Shown piece by piece: positions 47,452 through 55,997 of a DNA stretch of 64,000 nt. Position 1 is the first letter of the stretch; the number at the start of each line of letters is the position of its first letter. Source of the stretch: Thiomonas sp. (GTDB lineage Bacteria; Pseudomonadota; Gammaproteobacteria; Burkholderiales; Burkholderiaceae_C); assembly GCA_027311065.1 (NCBI GenBank), contig DAICZP010000007.1:1-64000 (forward strand). Reading direction: 5' to 3'. Below the pieces are notes generated by a model. The model worked only from the letters and a program-made list of their open reading frames with translations. It did not search any database and was not told where the DNA came from. The translations under genes and the position numbers were made by a program.

Positions 47452-48075
47452 ATGGGACTGACAAAAAAACCCGCGCACGCGGCCCGGCACGACGGCGCCC
47501 GCACCTACGCACGCGAATTGCCCGGCTTGCTCGCCGCGCTTGCCGATCCAAGCGCCACCGTCCGGCGCTGGGCCGCGCGTGACCTCGCGACACATGCTGA
47601 CGCAGCGCCCGACCTGCTGCGTCAACTCGCCACTGAACCCGACCGCAGCGTGCGCGAAGCGCTGCTGACCAGTCTGGTCCTGATCGGAAACCCGGTCGCG
47701 GTACAGGGATTGATTGCCTGCCTGCGCAGTGAAGATGCGAATTTGCGCAATGAATCGGTTGAAGCGTTGAAAAGCATGCCGGCGGCGCTGGCCGAATTCA
47801 TGCCGGCGATGCTGGCAGATGCTGATCAGGATATGCGGATCTTTGCCGTCAACATCCTGGAATCGTTACGGCATCCCGACGTCGAGCAGTGGTTGATCAA
47901 CGTCATCAGCAGGGATCCCGGCGTCAATGCCTGCGCGACCGCCGTTGACCTGCTCAGCGAAGTCGGGACGATGGCGTCGGCGCAGGCATTGGAAAATCTG
48001 AAGTCGCGGTTTCCGGATGAACCCTATATCGCGTTCGCGGCCGATCTGGCCCTCAAGAGAATCCGAGAGGACTGA
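47452..48075 (+). CDS. HEAT-repeat protein of the chemosensory operon
   Basis: A 207-residue all-helical protein with about four to five HEAT/armadillo-like repeats between ~30 and 200 (ALADPSATVRRWAARDLATH, EPDRSVREALLTSLVLIGNP, LRSEDANLRNESVEALKS and a degenerate C-terminal pair). The N-terminus is basic (MGLTKKPAHAARHDGAR). It probably provides a binding surface for another Che protein. Placement between cheB and cheR hints at control of receptor methylation or scaffolding. AAGGA lies 6 nt before the ATG; 9 nt after cheB. Confidence 0.82.
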   Translation: MGLTKKPAHAARHDGARTYARELPGLLAALADPSATVRRWAARDLATHADAAPDLLRQLATEPDRSVREALLTSLVLIGNPVAVQGLIACLRSEDANLRNESVEALKSMPAALAEFMPAMLADADQDMRIFAVNILESLRHPDVEQWLINVISRDPGVNACATAVDLLSEVGTMASAQALENLKSRFPDEPYIAFAADLALKRIRED

Positions 48076-48078
48076 GCC

Positions 48079-48921
48079 GTGGGCGATCCGGTCATCACCG
48101 TCGAGGATTTCCGTCAGTTCCAGGAATTTTTCTACCGGAAGACGGGAATCTATTTCGATGAAAGCAAGCGATATTTTGTCGATCGGCGCCTCATCGATCG
48201 CATCAGGGACACCGACACGACGAATTTCCGTCGATACTTCTGGTTTGTCAGGTTCCAGGCTGGTGGCGAGGAACTGCAGAAATTGACCAACGTGATGACG
48301 GTCAACGAGACCTACTTTTTCCGGGAGGAATATCAGTTCAAATGTCTTGTGCGCTCGATGCTTCCGGAAATCGTGAAGCGAAAGGCACTGGGCTCGCCGA
48401 TTCGCATCTGGTGCGTTCCCTCCTCGTCTGGCGAAGAGCCCTACTCGATCGCCCTCTACCTGCTCGAGAGTTGGCCCGACCTCGATCGATGGGACGTCGA
48501 GATCACGGCATCGGACATCGATACCGATGTGCTGGCCTCGGCAGCCAGTGGAAAATTTTCGAAGCGCTCGGTGAGCAATTTGCCGGCGGCGGTTTTGAGC
48601 AAGTATTTCAGCAAATCGGATACTGACGAATATCAGCTGTGCGACGACGTACGTCATGCCGTCGACTTTACGCGTGTCAATATCGTCGATCGCGAGGAGA
48701 CACGACCATATCGCGGCTTTGACATCATTTTTTGTCGAAACCTTCTGATCTACTTCGACGACCTGTCGCGAAGGCAGGCAGCAGAAATGTTCTTTGACGC
48801 ATTGAACCCGGGGGGCTACATCTGCCTTGGGCATTCCGAGTCGATGAGCAGGATCGTGCCGATATTCAAAATCCGCAAGTTCCCTGACACCATCGCCTAC
48901 CAGAAGCCGGAGGAGACATGA
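48079..48921 (+). CDS. cheR: Chemotaxis protein methyltransferase
   Basis: A 280-residue CheR. The helical N-terminal domain (~1-75) ends with TVNETYFFRE, which holds the active-site Arg. The SAM-binding domain has IWCVPSSSGEEPYSIA, ASDIDTDVL and FDIIFCRNLLIYFD. The GTG start at 48079 has GAGAGGA 7 nt upstream. No TPR extension. It methylates receptor glutamates with SAM and opposes CheB. The downstream cheY start overlaps its stop (ATGA). Confidence 0.95.
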   Translation: MGDPVITVEDFRQFQEFFYRKTGIYFDESKRYFVDRRLIDRIRDTDTTNFRRYFWFVRFQAGGEELQKLTNVMTVNETYFFREEYQFKCLVRSMLPEIVKRKALGSPIRIWCVPSSSGEEPYSIALYLLESWPDLDRWDVEITASDIDTDVLASAASGKFSKRSVSNLPAAVLSKYFSKSDTDEYQLCDDVRHAVDFTRVNIVDREETRPYRGFDIIFCRNLLIYFDDLSRRQAAEMFFDALNPGGYICLGHSESMSRIVPIFKIRKFPDTIAYQKPEET

Positions 48922-49301
48922 GCGAAAAACGAATTCTTATCGTCGACGACGCAGCGACCGTCAGACTGTTCAATCGCACATTGCTGGAAGCGCAGGGCTG
49001 GCGCGTGGATGAGGCGGTGAACGGCATGGAGGCACTGGAGAAAGTCCTCGGCGAACAGGCATTCGATTTGTATATCGTCGACGTTAATATGCCAAAGCTG
49101 GATGGGTACGGCTTCCTGCAGCAATTGCGCGAGTTCGACATCGTCCAGGCGCCGGCCGTGATGGTCTCGACCGAGGCGCAGAGCAGCGATCGCGCGCGCG
49201 CTCTCGAGGCCGGCGCCAATTTCTATTTGATCAAGCCGATCAAGCCAGACGCACTGATCGCCTGCTGCCGATGCCTGTTGGGGCTGGAGCCGAAGCCATG
49301 A
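48918..49301 (+). CDS. cheY: Single-domain response regulator (CheY-like), first copy
   Basis: A 127-residue receiver with acidic pocket D10/D11, phospho-acceptor D55 (YIVDVNMPK), switch Ser in MVSTEAQ and Lys in LIKPI. Overlaps cheR and cheA by 4 nt each, so it is translated in step with CheA. Its output may be the flagellar motor, another target or phosphate-sink function with the second CheY at 52222. Confidence 0.92.
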   Translation: MSEKRILIVDDAATVRLFNRTLLEAQGWRVDEAVNGMEALEKVLGEQAFDLYIVDVNMPKLDGYGFLQQLREFDIVQAPAVMVSTEAQSSDRARALEAGANFYLIKPIKPDALIACCRCLLGLEPKP

Positions 49302-51964
49302 ACGCCTTGCTGCAACAGTTCATTCTCGAAGCGCGCGATTTTCTAGACGGCATCGGCGACAAGTTGATCGCCATGGAAGATCGGCCCGACGATACCGATC
49401 TGATGAACGAGCTTTTTCGCATCGTTCATACCCTCAAAGGTAACAGCGGGTTGTTTGAGTTTCCCGCGATGACGCGCGTTCTGCACGCCAGCGAGGACCT
49501 GATGGATGCCGTGCGCGCCCTGCGTGTGGCCTATTCGCGGGATCTTGCCGACGCCTTGCTCGAGGCAATGGACTTCGTGGGCCGCCTGCTCGATGAGATC
49601 GAGCAGACCGGCGCGCTGGACCAGGACCACACCCCGGAGGCAACGGCCCTGGCCGCGACACTGCGCAGCTGGATTGGTGACACGGTACCCGTCGCCGCGC
49701 CCGCACCGCCCATGCCCTCGCAGTCTCGACCTGATGCCACGCCATTGTTCGCACTGGCCGATGTGCCGGATGCGATCCGGCTCGACGCCCATACCCGCGC
49801 CAGGCGCGACGGCACCCCCGTGTTCCAGGTGCTTTACCAGCCGGAAGATGCGTGCTTCTTCAAGGGCGAGGATCCATTTTATCAAGCGCGCCTCATCCCC
49901 GGCATCGTCTGGGGACGCGCGGTTTCACGGCAAACACCCGCAGAGCAACAGGATTTTGATTGCTATCGATGCCTGATCGATTTCCAGGCGCTGGTGATTG
50001 CTGAACCCGCTGCGCTGGAGGAGCATTTTCGCTATGTTCCCGAGCAGGTGGTTGTGCGACGCGTCGACAGCCTGGAATTGGTGATCCCGCAAGGCGAGCG
50101 TCACGACGTTCCGGTCTATGGCGATTTCGTCGAGGAAGCGCTGCGCACCCTCGATCGACATGATCGGGGGGCGATGGTGGCGGCAGCGCAGACCCTGCTC
50201 GAGTGGTCCGCTCCTGACTTGTGGCAGGCTTCGGCCTTGCGTTGGCTGCTGGCGCTGCTGGATGATCCCCATACCCGCGATGATGACCTGCGCAGCCTGC
50301 TGCATGCACTGCGGCTGCAGCAACCACCAACCTGGACCGCGGCCGACGCCACGCCGACAGCGGATGACACGCCCGACGCAGTGGAGCCAGCGCTCGCTCC
50401 TCGCAGCGGTGACGTCGCCGACGGGAACAGCCTCGCCGAGACGATCATGCGCGCCCAGCGTGAGATTCTCGACCTCGCCGACGGTGCACCATGGTTGCGT
50501 GGCCGCCTCAAGAGTTGCGCCGCGACGCTTCGCGCTTGCGGCCACCTGGACGCAGCAGCGTCCGCAGGGCTGGACGCGGCACTGGAGGAATCACTCCGTA
50601 CCAGCACCGCCGGCCCACTACGGACGTGGCTCGATGCGTCCGGTCTGTTGCGTGTCGACGCCAGCCCGGCATCCGCGGCGGCGCTGAAAGCAGCATCGCC
50701 GCGACAGGCCAATGCGGCGCCAACGCCGGCCGCCGCCTCCGAGAGCGAGGCGAAACTCATGGGTCGGCGCAGCGACGACGCGATGAGCAGCAAGATTCTC
50801 AAGGTCGACCAGGTCAAGGTCGACTATCTGATGAATCTGATTGGCGAGATGGTTGTCGCCAAGAATGCGCTTCCATTTCTTGCCAACCGGGCCGAACGCC
50901 AGGGTGGCGGTCGCGATCTTGCGCGCGAGATCAAGGCCCAATACGCAGTCATCAACCGCATCGCGGAAGAAATGCAGGACGCCATCATGCAGGTGCGGAT
51001 GATGCCGGTCTCGGTGGTATTCCAGCGGTTTCCCCGTCTGGTGCGCGACATTGCGCACAAGCTGGGCAAAGACATCCACCTGCAACTCATGGGCGATCAC
51101 ACCGAGGCCGACAAGAACGTCGTCGAGGCACTCGCCGATCCGCTGATTCACCTGGTCCGGAACAGCCTCGACCATGGCATCGAGGACCCCGCCACCCGAC
51201 TTGCCGCAGGCAAGCCGGCAGCTGGCAAACTGACCATTGCGGCGACCCAGGAATCGGATCGCGTGGTCATCGAGGTCAGTGACGACGGACGTGGCATCGA
51301 CCCTCTGGTCATCAAGCGCAAGGCGTACAGCAAAGGACTGATCGACGAAGCGGAGTTGGAAAAACTCAGCGATCAGGACGCCATCAACCTGGTGTTCGCG
51401 GCCGGCTTTTCGACCATGGAGACTGTGAGTGATCTCTCCGGGCGAGGTGTTGGCATGGACGTGGTGCGTAGCGCCATGGAGAAGGTTGGTGGTACGGTTG
51501 AGTTGCGCAGTACACCCGGACAGGGGAGCACGGTGCGCCTCTCGCTGCCATTGTCCATGGCTGTATCCAACGTCATGATCGTCGAATCGGATCGCCAGAT
51601 TTTCGGCATTCCCATGGATGCTGTGGTCGAGACGGTGCGCATCGCGCGAGACCGCATACGGGTCATCAAGTCGCGTCAAACCATCGTGCTGCGTGATCGC
51701 GTCGTGCCACTGTTTGCATTGAACCGTCTGCTCGAACTGGACTCTCCTCCCCTTGCCAACGATGATGGCGAGCTCGCGGCGCTGCTCGTTCGCATCGGTG
51801 GCAGCACGATCGGACTGCTGGTGGACGGCTTTCGTGGCGTCTCTGACGTCATCCTCAAGCCGCTGCCGGGGGATCTCTCCAAACTGGGGGTCTACGCCGG
51901 CTCCGCGCTGCTTGGTGATGGCTCGGTGCTGATGGTCCTGAATGCGAAGGAGCTGTTCAAATGA
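49298..51964 (+). CDS. cheA: Chemotaxis histidine kinase CheA with extra middle region
   Basis: An 888-residue CheA. The HPt domain spans ~1-105 with phosphorylatable H44 (VHTLKGNSG). Residues ~150-490 are unusually long: a region ~170-265 of unknown type (FQVLYQPEDACFFKGEDP) and an Ala-rich helical part with Pro linkers. Dimerisation helices follow at ~498-560. The ATP-binding domain has an N box near 617 (HLVRNSLDHG), a G1 box near 662 (DDGRGID) and a G2 box near 714 (SGRGVGMD). The C-terminal CheW-like regulatory domain covers ~735-888. All catalytic motifs look intact. It overlaps cheY by 4 nt and the STAS-like gene by 4 nt. Confidence 0.94.
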   Translation: MNALLQQFILEARDFLDGIGDKLIAMEDRPDDTDLMNELFRIVHTLKGNSGLFEFPAMTRVLHASEDLMDAVRALRVAYSRDLADALLEAMDFVGRLLDEIEQTGALDQDHTPEATALAATLRSWIGDTVPVAAPAPPMPSQSRPDATPLFALADVPDAIRLDAHTRARRDGTPVFQVLYQPEDACFFKGEDPFYQARLIPGIVWGRAVSRQTPAEQQDFDCYRCLIDFQALVIAEPAALEEHFRYVPEQVVVRRVDSLELVIPQGERHDVPVYGDFVEEALRTLDRHDRGAMVAAAQTLLEWSAPDLWQASALRWLLALLDDPHTRDDDLRSLLHALRLQQPPTWTAADATPTADDTPDAVEPALAPRSGDVADGNSLAETIMRAQREILDLADGAPWLRGRLKSCAATLRACGHLDAAASAGLDAALEESLRTSTAGPLRTWLDASGLLRVDASPASAAALKAASPRQANAAPTPAAASESEAKLMGRRSDDAMSSKILKVDQVKVDYLMNLIGEMVVAKNALPFLANRAERQGGGRDLAREIKAQYAVINRIAEEMQDAIMQVRMMPVSVVFQRFPRLVRDIAHKLGKDIHLQLMGDHTEADKNVVEALADPLIHLVRNSLDHGIEDPATRLAAGKPAAGKLTIAATQESDRVVIEVSDDGRGIDPLVIKRKAYSKGLIDEAELEKLSDQDAINLVFAAGFSTMETVSDLSGRGVGMDVVRSAMEKVGGTVELRSTPGQGSTVRLSLPLSMAVSNVMIVESDRQIFGIPMDAVVETVRIARDRIRVIKSRQTIVLRDRVVPLFALNRLLELDSPPLANDDGELAALLVRIGGSTIGLLVDGFRGVSDVILKPLPGDLSKLGVYAGSALLGDGSVLMVLNAKELFK

Positions 51965-52209
51965 GCATCGAATACAAACGCAATGTCGCGCGATTGCAGG
52001 GCGTGGTGACGGTGGATGAAGCTGAATCCATGCTTGCCTGGATTCAGGGACACAAGACACCCAAGATCGACTTGTCGGAATGTACGCATCTTCATTGCGC
52101 CGAACTGCTGATCATGCTGGCATTCAGGCCTGCCGTCACCGCCTGGCCGGCTGACCAGGCATTCGGAAACTGGGTGAAAACATCGCTGCAATTCACCAAC
52201 CCTGCCTGA
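51961..52209 (+). CDS. Small STAS-like protein of the chemosensory operon
   Basis: An 82-residue protein. The pattern of short strands and helices (VARLQGVVTVDEAESMLAWI, then KIDLSECTHLHCAELLIML) resembles a minimal STAS/anti-sigma-antagonist fold, where a Ser/Thr next to the DLS..xH loop is often phosphorylated. The usual phospho-Ser position here is occupied by His/Cys. AAGGAG lies 8 nt before the ATG, which overlaps the cheA stop. It is rarely found in che operons; the role is unknown. Confidence 0.65.
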   Translation: MSIEYKRNVARLQGVVTVDEAESMLAWIQGHKTPKIDLSECTHLHCAELLIMLAFRPAVTAWPADQAFGNWVKTSLQFTNPA

Positions 52210-52221
52210 GGAGAAGGTTGC

Positions 52222-52590
52222 ATGTCGAAAGTCATCCTCATCGTTGACGACTCCGCCGTGATGCTGATGAGCGTCAAGGAGACCCTGGAAATTGCAAAGT
52301 TCGTCGTCCACACCGCGAAGGACGGCGTTGAGGCGCTGGCCGCGTTGCAAGGCGGACTGCGACCTGATCTCGTGATTACCGATATCAACATGCCCAACAT
52401 GAATGGCCTGGACCTCATCAAGCATGCCCGCACGATTCTGCGTTTCACACCGATTCTGGCCTTGACGACAGAAAGCCAGACCAGCAAGCGCGACGAAGCC
52501 AAGAAGCTGGGCGCCACCGGGTGGCTGGTCAAGCCCATCTCCGGGCCGGACTTGTTGCGTGTGATCAAGCAAGTGCTGCCCGGAGCCTGA
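52222..52590 (+). CDS. cheY: Single-domain response regulator (CheY-like), second copy
   Basis: A 122-residue receiver with D9/D10, phospho-acceptor D54 (ITDINMPNM), switch Thr in ALTTESQ and Lys in LVKPIS, closer to flagellar-type CheY than the first copy. A GAGGAGAAGG stretch precedes the ATG. It is one base upstream of the receptor-CheZ hybrid gene, which may be its phosphatase. Confidence 0.93.
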   Translation: MSKVILIVDDSAVMLMSVKETLEIAKFVVHTAKDGVEALAALQGGLRPDLVITDINMPNMNGLDLIKHARTILRFTPILALTTESQTSKRDEAKKLGATGWLVKPISGPDLLRVIKQVLPGA

Positions 52591-52591
52591 C

Positions 52592-53677
52592 ATGGCAAAC
52601 TGGACCGCCGACAACGGCAGCGACAGCGAACGCGCAGGCGACGCGCATGCCAGTCTTGTGGCAATGCCGGCTTCGCGCGCACTGTCCGACGACGAACGCG
52701 CACAATTGATCGGCGATCTCGACCGCATTCCAAAGCTGGTCGAAATTCTGAAGCTGCACCTGACGGACGCCAATTCCAGCACCGAAGCAGGCTCTCTGGA
52801 AATCATCGGGGCACTCCGCAAAATCCGTCAGGGTAGCCAGGAGCTCCTGGACAGCCTGCAGGATCAGCGCGGTCAGGCGGAGGCGATCTCGATCGCGCAG
52901 GCAAACCGTCTGGTCCACAATGAAAGCGTCATCAACAAGCTGATTGCCTATGCCGCGGAACGCATGGCCATCACCTATGACGAATCCGAGCGGATCAAGA
53001 CGACGGTCAACCACGTCAAAGGCCTCAGCGGCCTGACCAGTCTGATTCTGAATATCGCCAAGCAAACAAACATGCTTGCACTCAATGCCGCAATCGAAGC
53101 CGCGCGCGCTGGCAGTGCGGGGCGTGGGTTTGCGGTCGTCGCCGACGAGGTGCGCAAGCTCGCCAAGGCGACTGAAGAAGTCACGACGGAAATTGACCGG
53201 AAAATCACGGCGATCGCTGAACACGTTTCCGTCAATCTTGCCGGGATGGCGCAAGGGGCCCGCGCCGAGGCGGAAGGGACGATGCTGCGCGAGATCGCGC
53301 AGGACTTCGAATCCATGAGCGCCGCATTCAACGCCCTGAGCAGTTATCTCAACGATACCACGGCGCGCTCCAGGCAGATGGGTGAAGGCGTGCATGCGGA
53401 CATCCTCACGGCGCTTTCGAACATGCAATACCAGGACGTGTCACGTCAGCAGATCGAACAGGTGATTCGCGGGCTGGATGGATTGACCACCTATTTCGGT
53501 GCCGTCAAATCCACGCTCGATGGTCGCAGCCAGGGAGAGCGTTTGCCGCAGTTGCAAGATCGTATCGATGGCCTCCGTGACGGCTATGTGATGCAAAGCC
53601 AGCATTCCGCGCACGATTTAGCGATGGGGGCTGACGTCAAGGATGACGAAAACCTGCCGGACATCGAGCTGTTCTGA
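52592..53677 (+). CDS. Soluble receptor-tip / CheZ-like hybrid protein
   Basis: A 361-residue cytoplasmic protein. Residues ~40-215 form a short receptor hairpin with a canonical tip ([19 protein letters not shown], 156-174; [13 protein letters not shown]). The C-terminal half contains [14 protein letters not shown], where D282 and Q286 reproduce the DxxxQ catalytic pair of CheZ (DLTGQ in E. coli). The last residues ([10 protein letters not shown]) resemble the acidic-hydrophobic C-terminal peptide by which CheZ binds CheY. It could thus be a CheY phosphatase that docks into the array through its own receptor tip. GGAG lies 6 nt before the ATG. Confidence 0.78.
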   Translation: MANWTADNGSDSERAGDAHASLVAMPASRALSDDERAQLIGDLDRIPKLVEILKLHLTDANSSTEAGSLEIIGALRKIRQGSQELLDSLQDQRGQAEAISIAQANRLVHNESVINKLIAYAAERMAITYDESERIKTTVNHVKGLSGLTSLILNIAKQTNMLALNAAIEAARAGSAGRGFAVVADEVRKLAKATEEVTTEIDRKITAIAEHVSVNLAGMAQGARAEAEGTMLREIAQDFESMSAAFNALSSYLNDTTARSRQMGEGVHADILTALSNMQYQDVSRQQIEQVIRGLDGLTTYFGAVKSTLDGRSQGERLPQLQDRIDGLRDGYVMQSQHSAHDLAMGADVKDDENLPDIELF

Positions 53678-53685
53678 GTTTTCCA

Positions 53686-54453
53686 ATGCACGTGATCGCC
53701 GTCTCAAACCGAAAGGGTGGAACTGGCAAGACCACCGTTTGCGTGAATCTTGCGAGCGAACTGGCGGCGCGCGGCCATCGCGTATTGCTGATCGATCTGG
53801 ATTCTCAGGGCCATTGCGCCGTCGGCCTCGGCATAGCGGCGTCCGCGGAATGGTCGACCATTCACCACGTCCTCGCAACTGGCGGCAATCTCGATGACGC
53901 GATCAGGCCGACGCCGCAGCAGAACCTCTGGTTGGCGGCCGCGGATCCTCAATTTGAGCACGGACGACTCGGCGGCGATGCGCAGGCCCTGCGGCGCGCC
54001 ATGCTTTCCGCCATGCTCGGCAATCGCTTCGATTTTGTTTTCATCGATACTCCGCCGTCGCTCGACTCACTGTTGATCAACGGACTGACTGCAGCCGACC
54101 GTCTTCTTATTCCATTTGTACCTCACCCATTATCATTCCACGGGATACGACAACTGGCGAAATTGTTGTTCTCGGTGATCTCCCGCGACAACGCATCGCT
54201 GAAGATTCTAGGTTTTCTGCCTGTCATGGCGGCCGAGCATGTACGGCAGCATCGTGCGATGTCGGTGCAGGTTGCCCGTGAGTTCGGCGCGGCCCGCATG
54301 CTCCCGCCCATTCGTATGGACATTCGCCTGGCTGAGGCGTTTGGCGCCGGCGTCCCGATTCGCGCGTACGCGCCGGCATGCCGTAGCAATGAAGATTTTC
54401 AATCGTTGGCTGGAGATGTTGTGGGCCGGTTGGAATGCCCTGCTGTAACATAG
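53686..54453 (+). CDS. ParA-family ATPase of the chemosensory operon
   Basis: A 255-residue ParA/MinD-type ATPase. The deviant Walker A is NRKGGTGKTT near residue 9, switch I LIDLDSQGH, and Walker B FIDTPPS. There is no HTH extension and no ParB gene. Comparable enzymes (PpfA in Rhodobacter with TlpT; ParC in Vibrio) are encoded beside che genes and position receptor clusters. Here it most likely spaces the soluble array over the nucleoid before division. The start is 8 nt after the hybrid gene, with no clear SD. Confidence 0.88.
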   Translation: MHVIAVSNRKGGTGKTTVCVNLASELAARGHRVLLIDLDSQGHCAVGLGIAASAEWSTIHHVLATGGNLDDAIRPTPQQNLWLAAADPQFEHGRLGGDAQALRRAMLSAMLGNRFDFVFIDTPPSLDSLLINGLTAADRLLIPFVPHPLSFHGIRQLAKLLFSVISRDNASLKILGFLPVMAAEHVRQHRAMSVQVAREFGAARMLPPIRMDIRLAEAFGAGVPIRAYAPACRSNEDFQSLAGDVVGRLECPAVT

Positions 54454-54556
54454 GCCGCGCTGCGTCGCTACCTGTGCAGCGCCCGCCAGCTGCCGCCGTC
54501 ACGGTTTTCAGCCCGTTCGTGGCTCTCGGTGGCAAATCGGGATGACGAGGTATTTG

Positions 54557-54988
54557 ATGCCGTTCACAAACTGGCGCGACACCATGGAAATCGGCGTCGG
54601 CAAGCTGGATGCCGATCACAAGGGATTGCTCGACATCATGAACTTGTTGTATGACGCGATTCAGGACCATCGCGGGCAAGATGTCCTCGGCCCGCTGATC
54701 GATCGATTGGTCGATGCTTACAACGTGCATTTTGCACATGAAGATAAATTGTTCCAGCGTACGCGCTATCCGTTGGCGAGACAGCATCGCGCGGAGCATG
54801 ACTTGCTCCGGGATCGTCTGGGCGCGATTCGCGATCAGCATCGAGTCAAACCCGATGCATCGATTTCCTTGTCGACGCTGGCATTCCTGCGCGACTATCT
54901 GGTCGGGCATATCCAGGGGTTCGATACGCAATTCGCGGAATTTGTGCGCACCGCAGGCAGCACCAAAGAGCGACCAGACCCGCGCTGA
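54557..54988 (+). CDS. Bacteriohemerythrin
   Basis: A 143-residue four-helix diiron O2-binding protein. All seven ligands are visible: H21, H58, E62, H77, H81, H118 and D123 (HKGLLD, HFAHE, HRAEH, HIQGFD). The start at 54557 has GAGG upstream; an ATG five codons earlier (54542) is possible. As a free-standing hemerythrin it may supply or buffer O2, or report O2 to the soluble receptors of the same operon. It is the last gene before a hairpin. Confidence 0.9.
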   Translation: MPFTNWRDTMEIGVGKLDADHKGLLDIMNLLYDAIQDHRGQDVLGPLIDRLVDAYNVHFAHEDKLFQRTRYPLARQHRAEHDLLRDRLGAIRDQHRVKPDASISLSTLAFLRDYLVGHIQGFDTQFAEFVRTAGSTKERPDPR

Positions 54989-55012
54989 CCGCGGCGCAGC
55001 GCCGTAAGACGC

Positions 55013-55029
55013 GGCAGTCTCAGACTGCC
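55013..55029 (+). terminator. Hairpin after the chemosensory operon
   Basis: GGCAGTCT (55013-55020) and AGACTGCC (55022-55029) form a perfect inverted repeat 24 nt after the hemerythrin stop. No T-run follows. Marks the probable end of the operon. Confidence 0.45.
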
Positions 55030-55118
55030 CCGCACCCGACAGATTGGGTCTGGACGCCGAGAAGCACGTGCAGGTCACCGGCGGTGCGATCGACGCCGCG
55101 CTTCCCAACCATCAGCCC

Positions 55119-55997
55119 ATGCCATTCCTCGAACTGCTTTTTCTTGCCGCCATCTGGGGGGCGTCCTTTTTGTTCCTGCGCCTCGCCGTCCCCGACTTCG
55201 GGCCGGTACCCCTGATCGCGCTCCGCGTAGGCGTCGCCTCACTGGTGTTGCTCCCGATCCTGCGCACCACCGCGGCGCGCTCCGAGTTTCGTCGCCATCT
55301 CTGGCCGCTGCTGGTGGTCGGAATCACCAACTCCGCGTTGCCATTCACCTTGTTTGCCGCGGCAGCGCTCCAACTGGGCGCCGGCTTCGAAGCCATCATC
55401 AATGCCACGACTCCACTGTGGGCAGCAGTACTGGGTGTGACATTGTTCGGCGCCTCGATTCGTCGGGCACAGATCGTGGGGCTCAGCGTCGGCCTGCTTG
55501 GCGTCATCGTTCTCGTGGACAAGCAGCCTGGCCTTTCGCTCAACGCCGACCACTGGGCTGTCGCCGCTGCAATGCTGGCTCCCATGTCTTATGGCTATGC
55601 CGCGCATTACGCCCGCCGCCACCTCGTCGGTGTCGATCCCGTCATCACCGCCCTCGGCAGCCAGTTGACCGCCGCCGTGCTGCTGGCCTTGCCGGCAGCA
55701 CTCGCGTGGCCCGCGCACGCGATCCACGGTGGCATCTGGGCCGCCGTGCTGGCGCTCGGCGTGCTGTGCACCGGCCTGGCCTACGTCATGTACTTTCGCC
55801 TCGTGGCACGTGTGGGGGCAGCCCATGCGGCTTCGGTCACATTTCTCATCCCGGCTTTTGGCATGCTCTGGGGGGCGCTGTTCCTGCACGAAGCCATCAC
55901 TGGCGCCATGCTGGCAAGTTGCGCCATCATCCTGGCGGGAACCGGCCTGGCGAGCGGCCAGTGGCGGCGACGATCGGATCCGCGGGCGAGGGCATGA
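55119..55997 (+). CDS. EamA/DMT family transporter
   Basis: A 292-residue protein with ten predicted helices in two EamA repeats (FLELLFLAAIWGASFLFLRL at the start, FLIPAFGMLWGALFLHE in the second). The ATG at 55119 is chosen because the first helix begins right there; an upstream TTG at 55044 would add 25 polar residues. The substrate is unknown. It stands alone between the che operon and the polysaccharide locus. Confidence 0.85.
   Translation: MPFLELLFLAAIWGASFLFLRLAVPDFGPVPLIALRVGVASLVLLPILRTTAARSEFRRHLWPLLVVGITNSALPFTLFAAAALQLGAGFEAIINATTPLWAAVLGVTLFGASIRRAQIVGLSVGLLGVIVLVDKQPGLSLNADHWAVAAAMLAPMSYGYAAHYARRHLVGVDPVITALGSQLTAAVLLALPAALAWPAHAIHGGIWAAVLALGVLCTGLAYVMYFRLVARVGAAHAASVTFLIPAFGMLWGALFLHEAITGAMLASCAIILAGTGLASGQWRRRSDPRARA

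Noticed and set aside
50618-52060. Long open frame antisense to cheA
   Set aside because: Same shadow effect; the sense frame carries all CheA motifs.
53686-54453. ParA as sign of an integrated plasmid or phage partition locus
   Set aside because: No ParB, iterons or mobile genes nearby; packed within the che operon and same strand.
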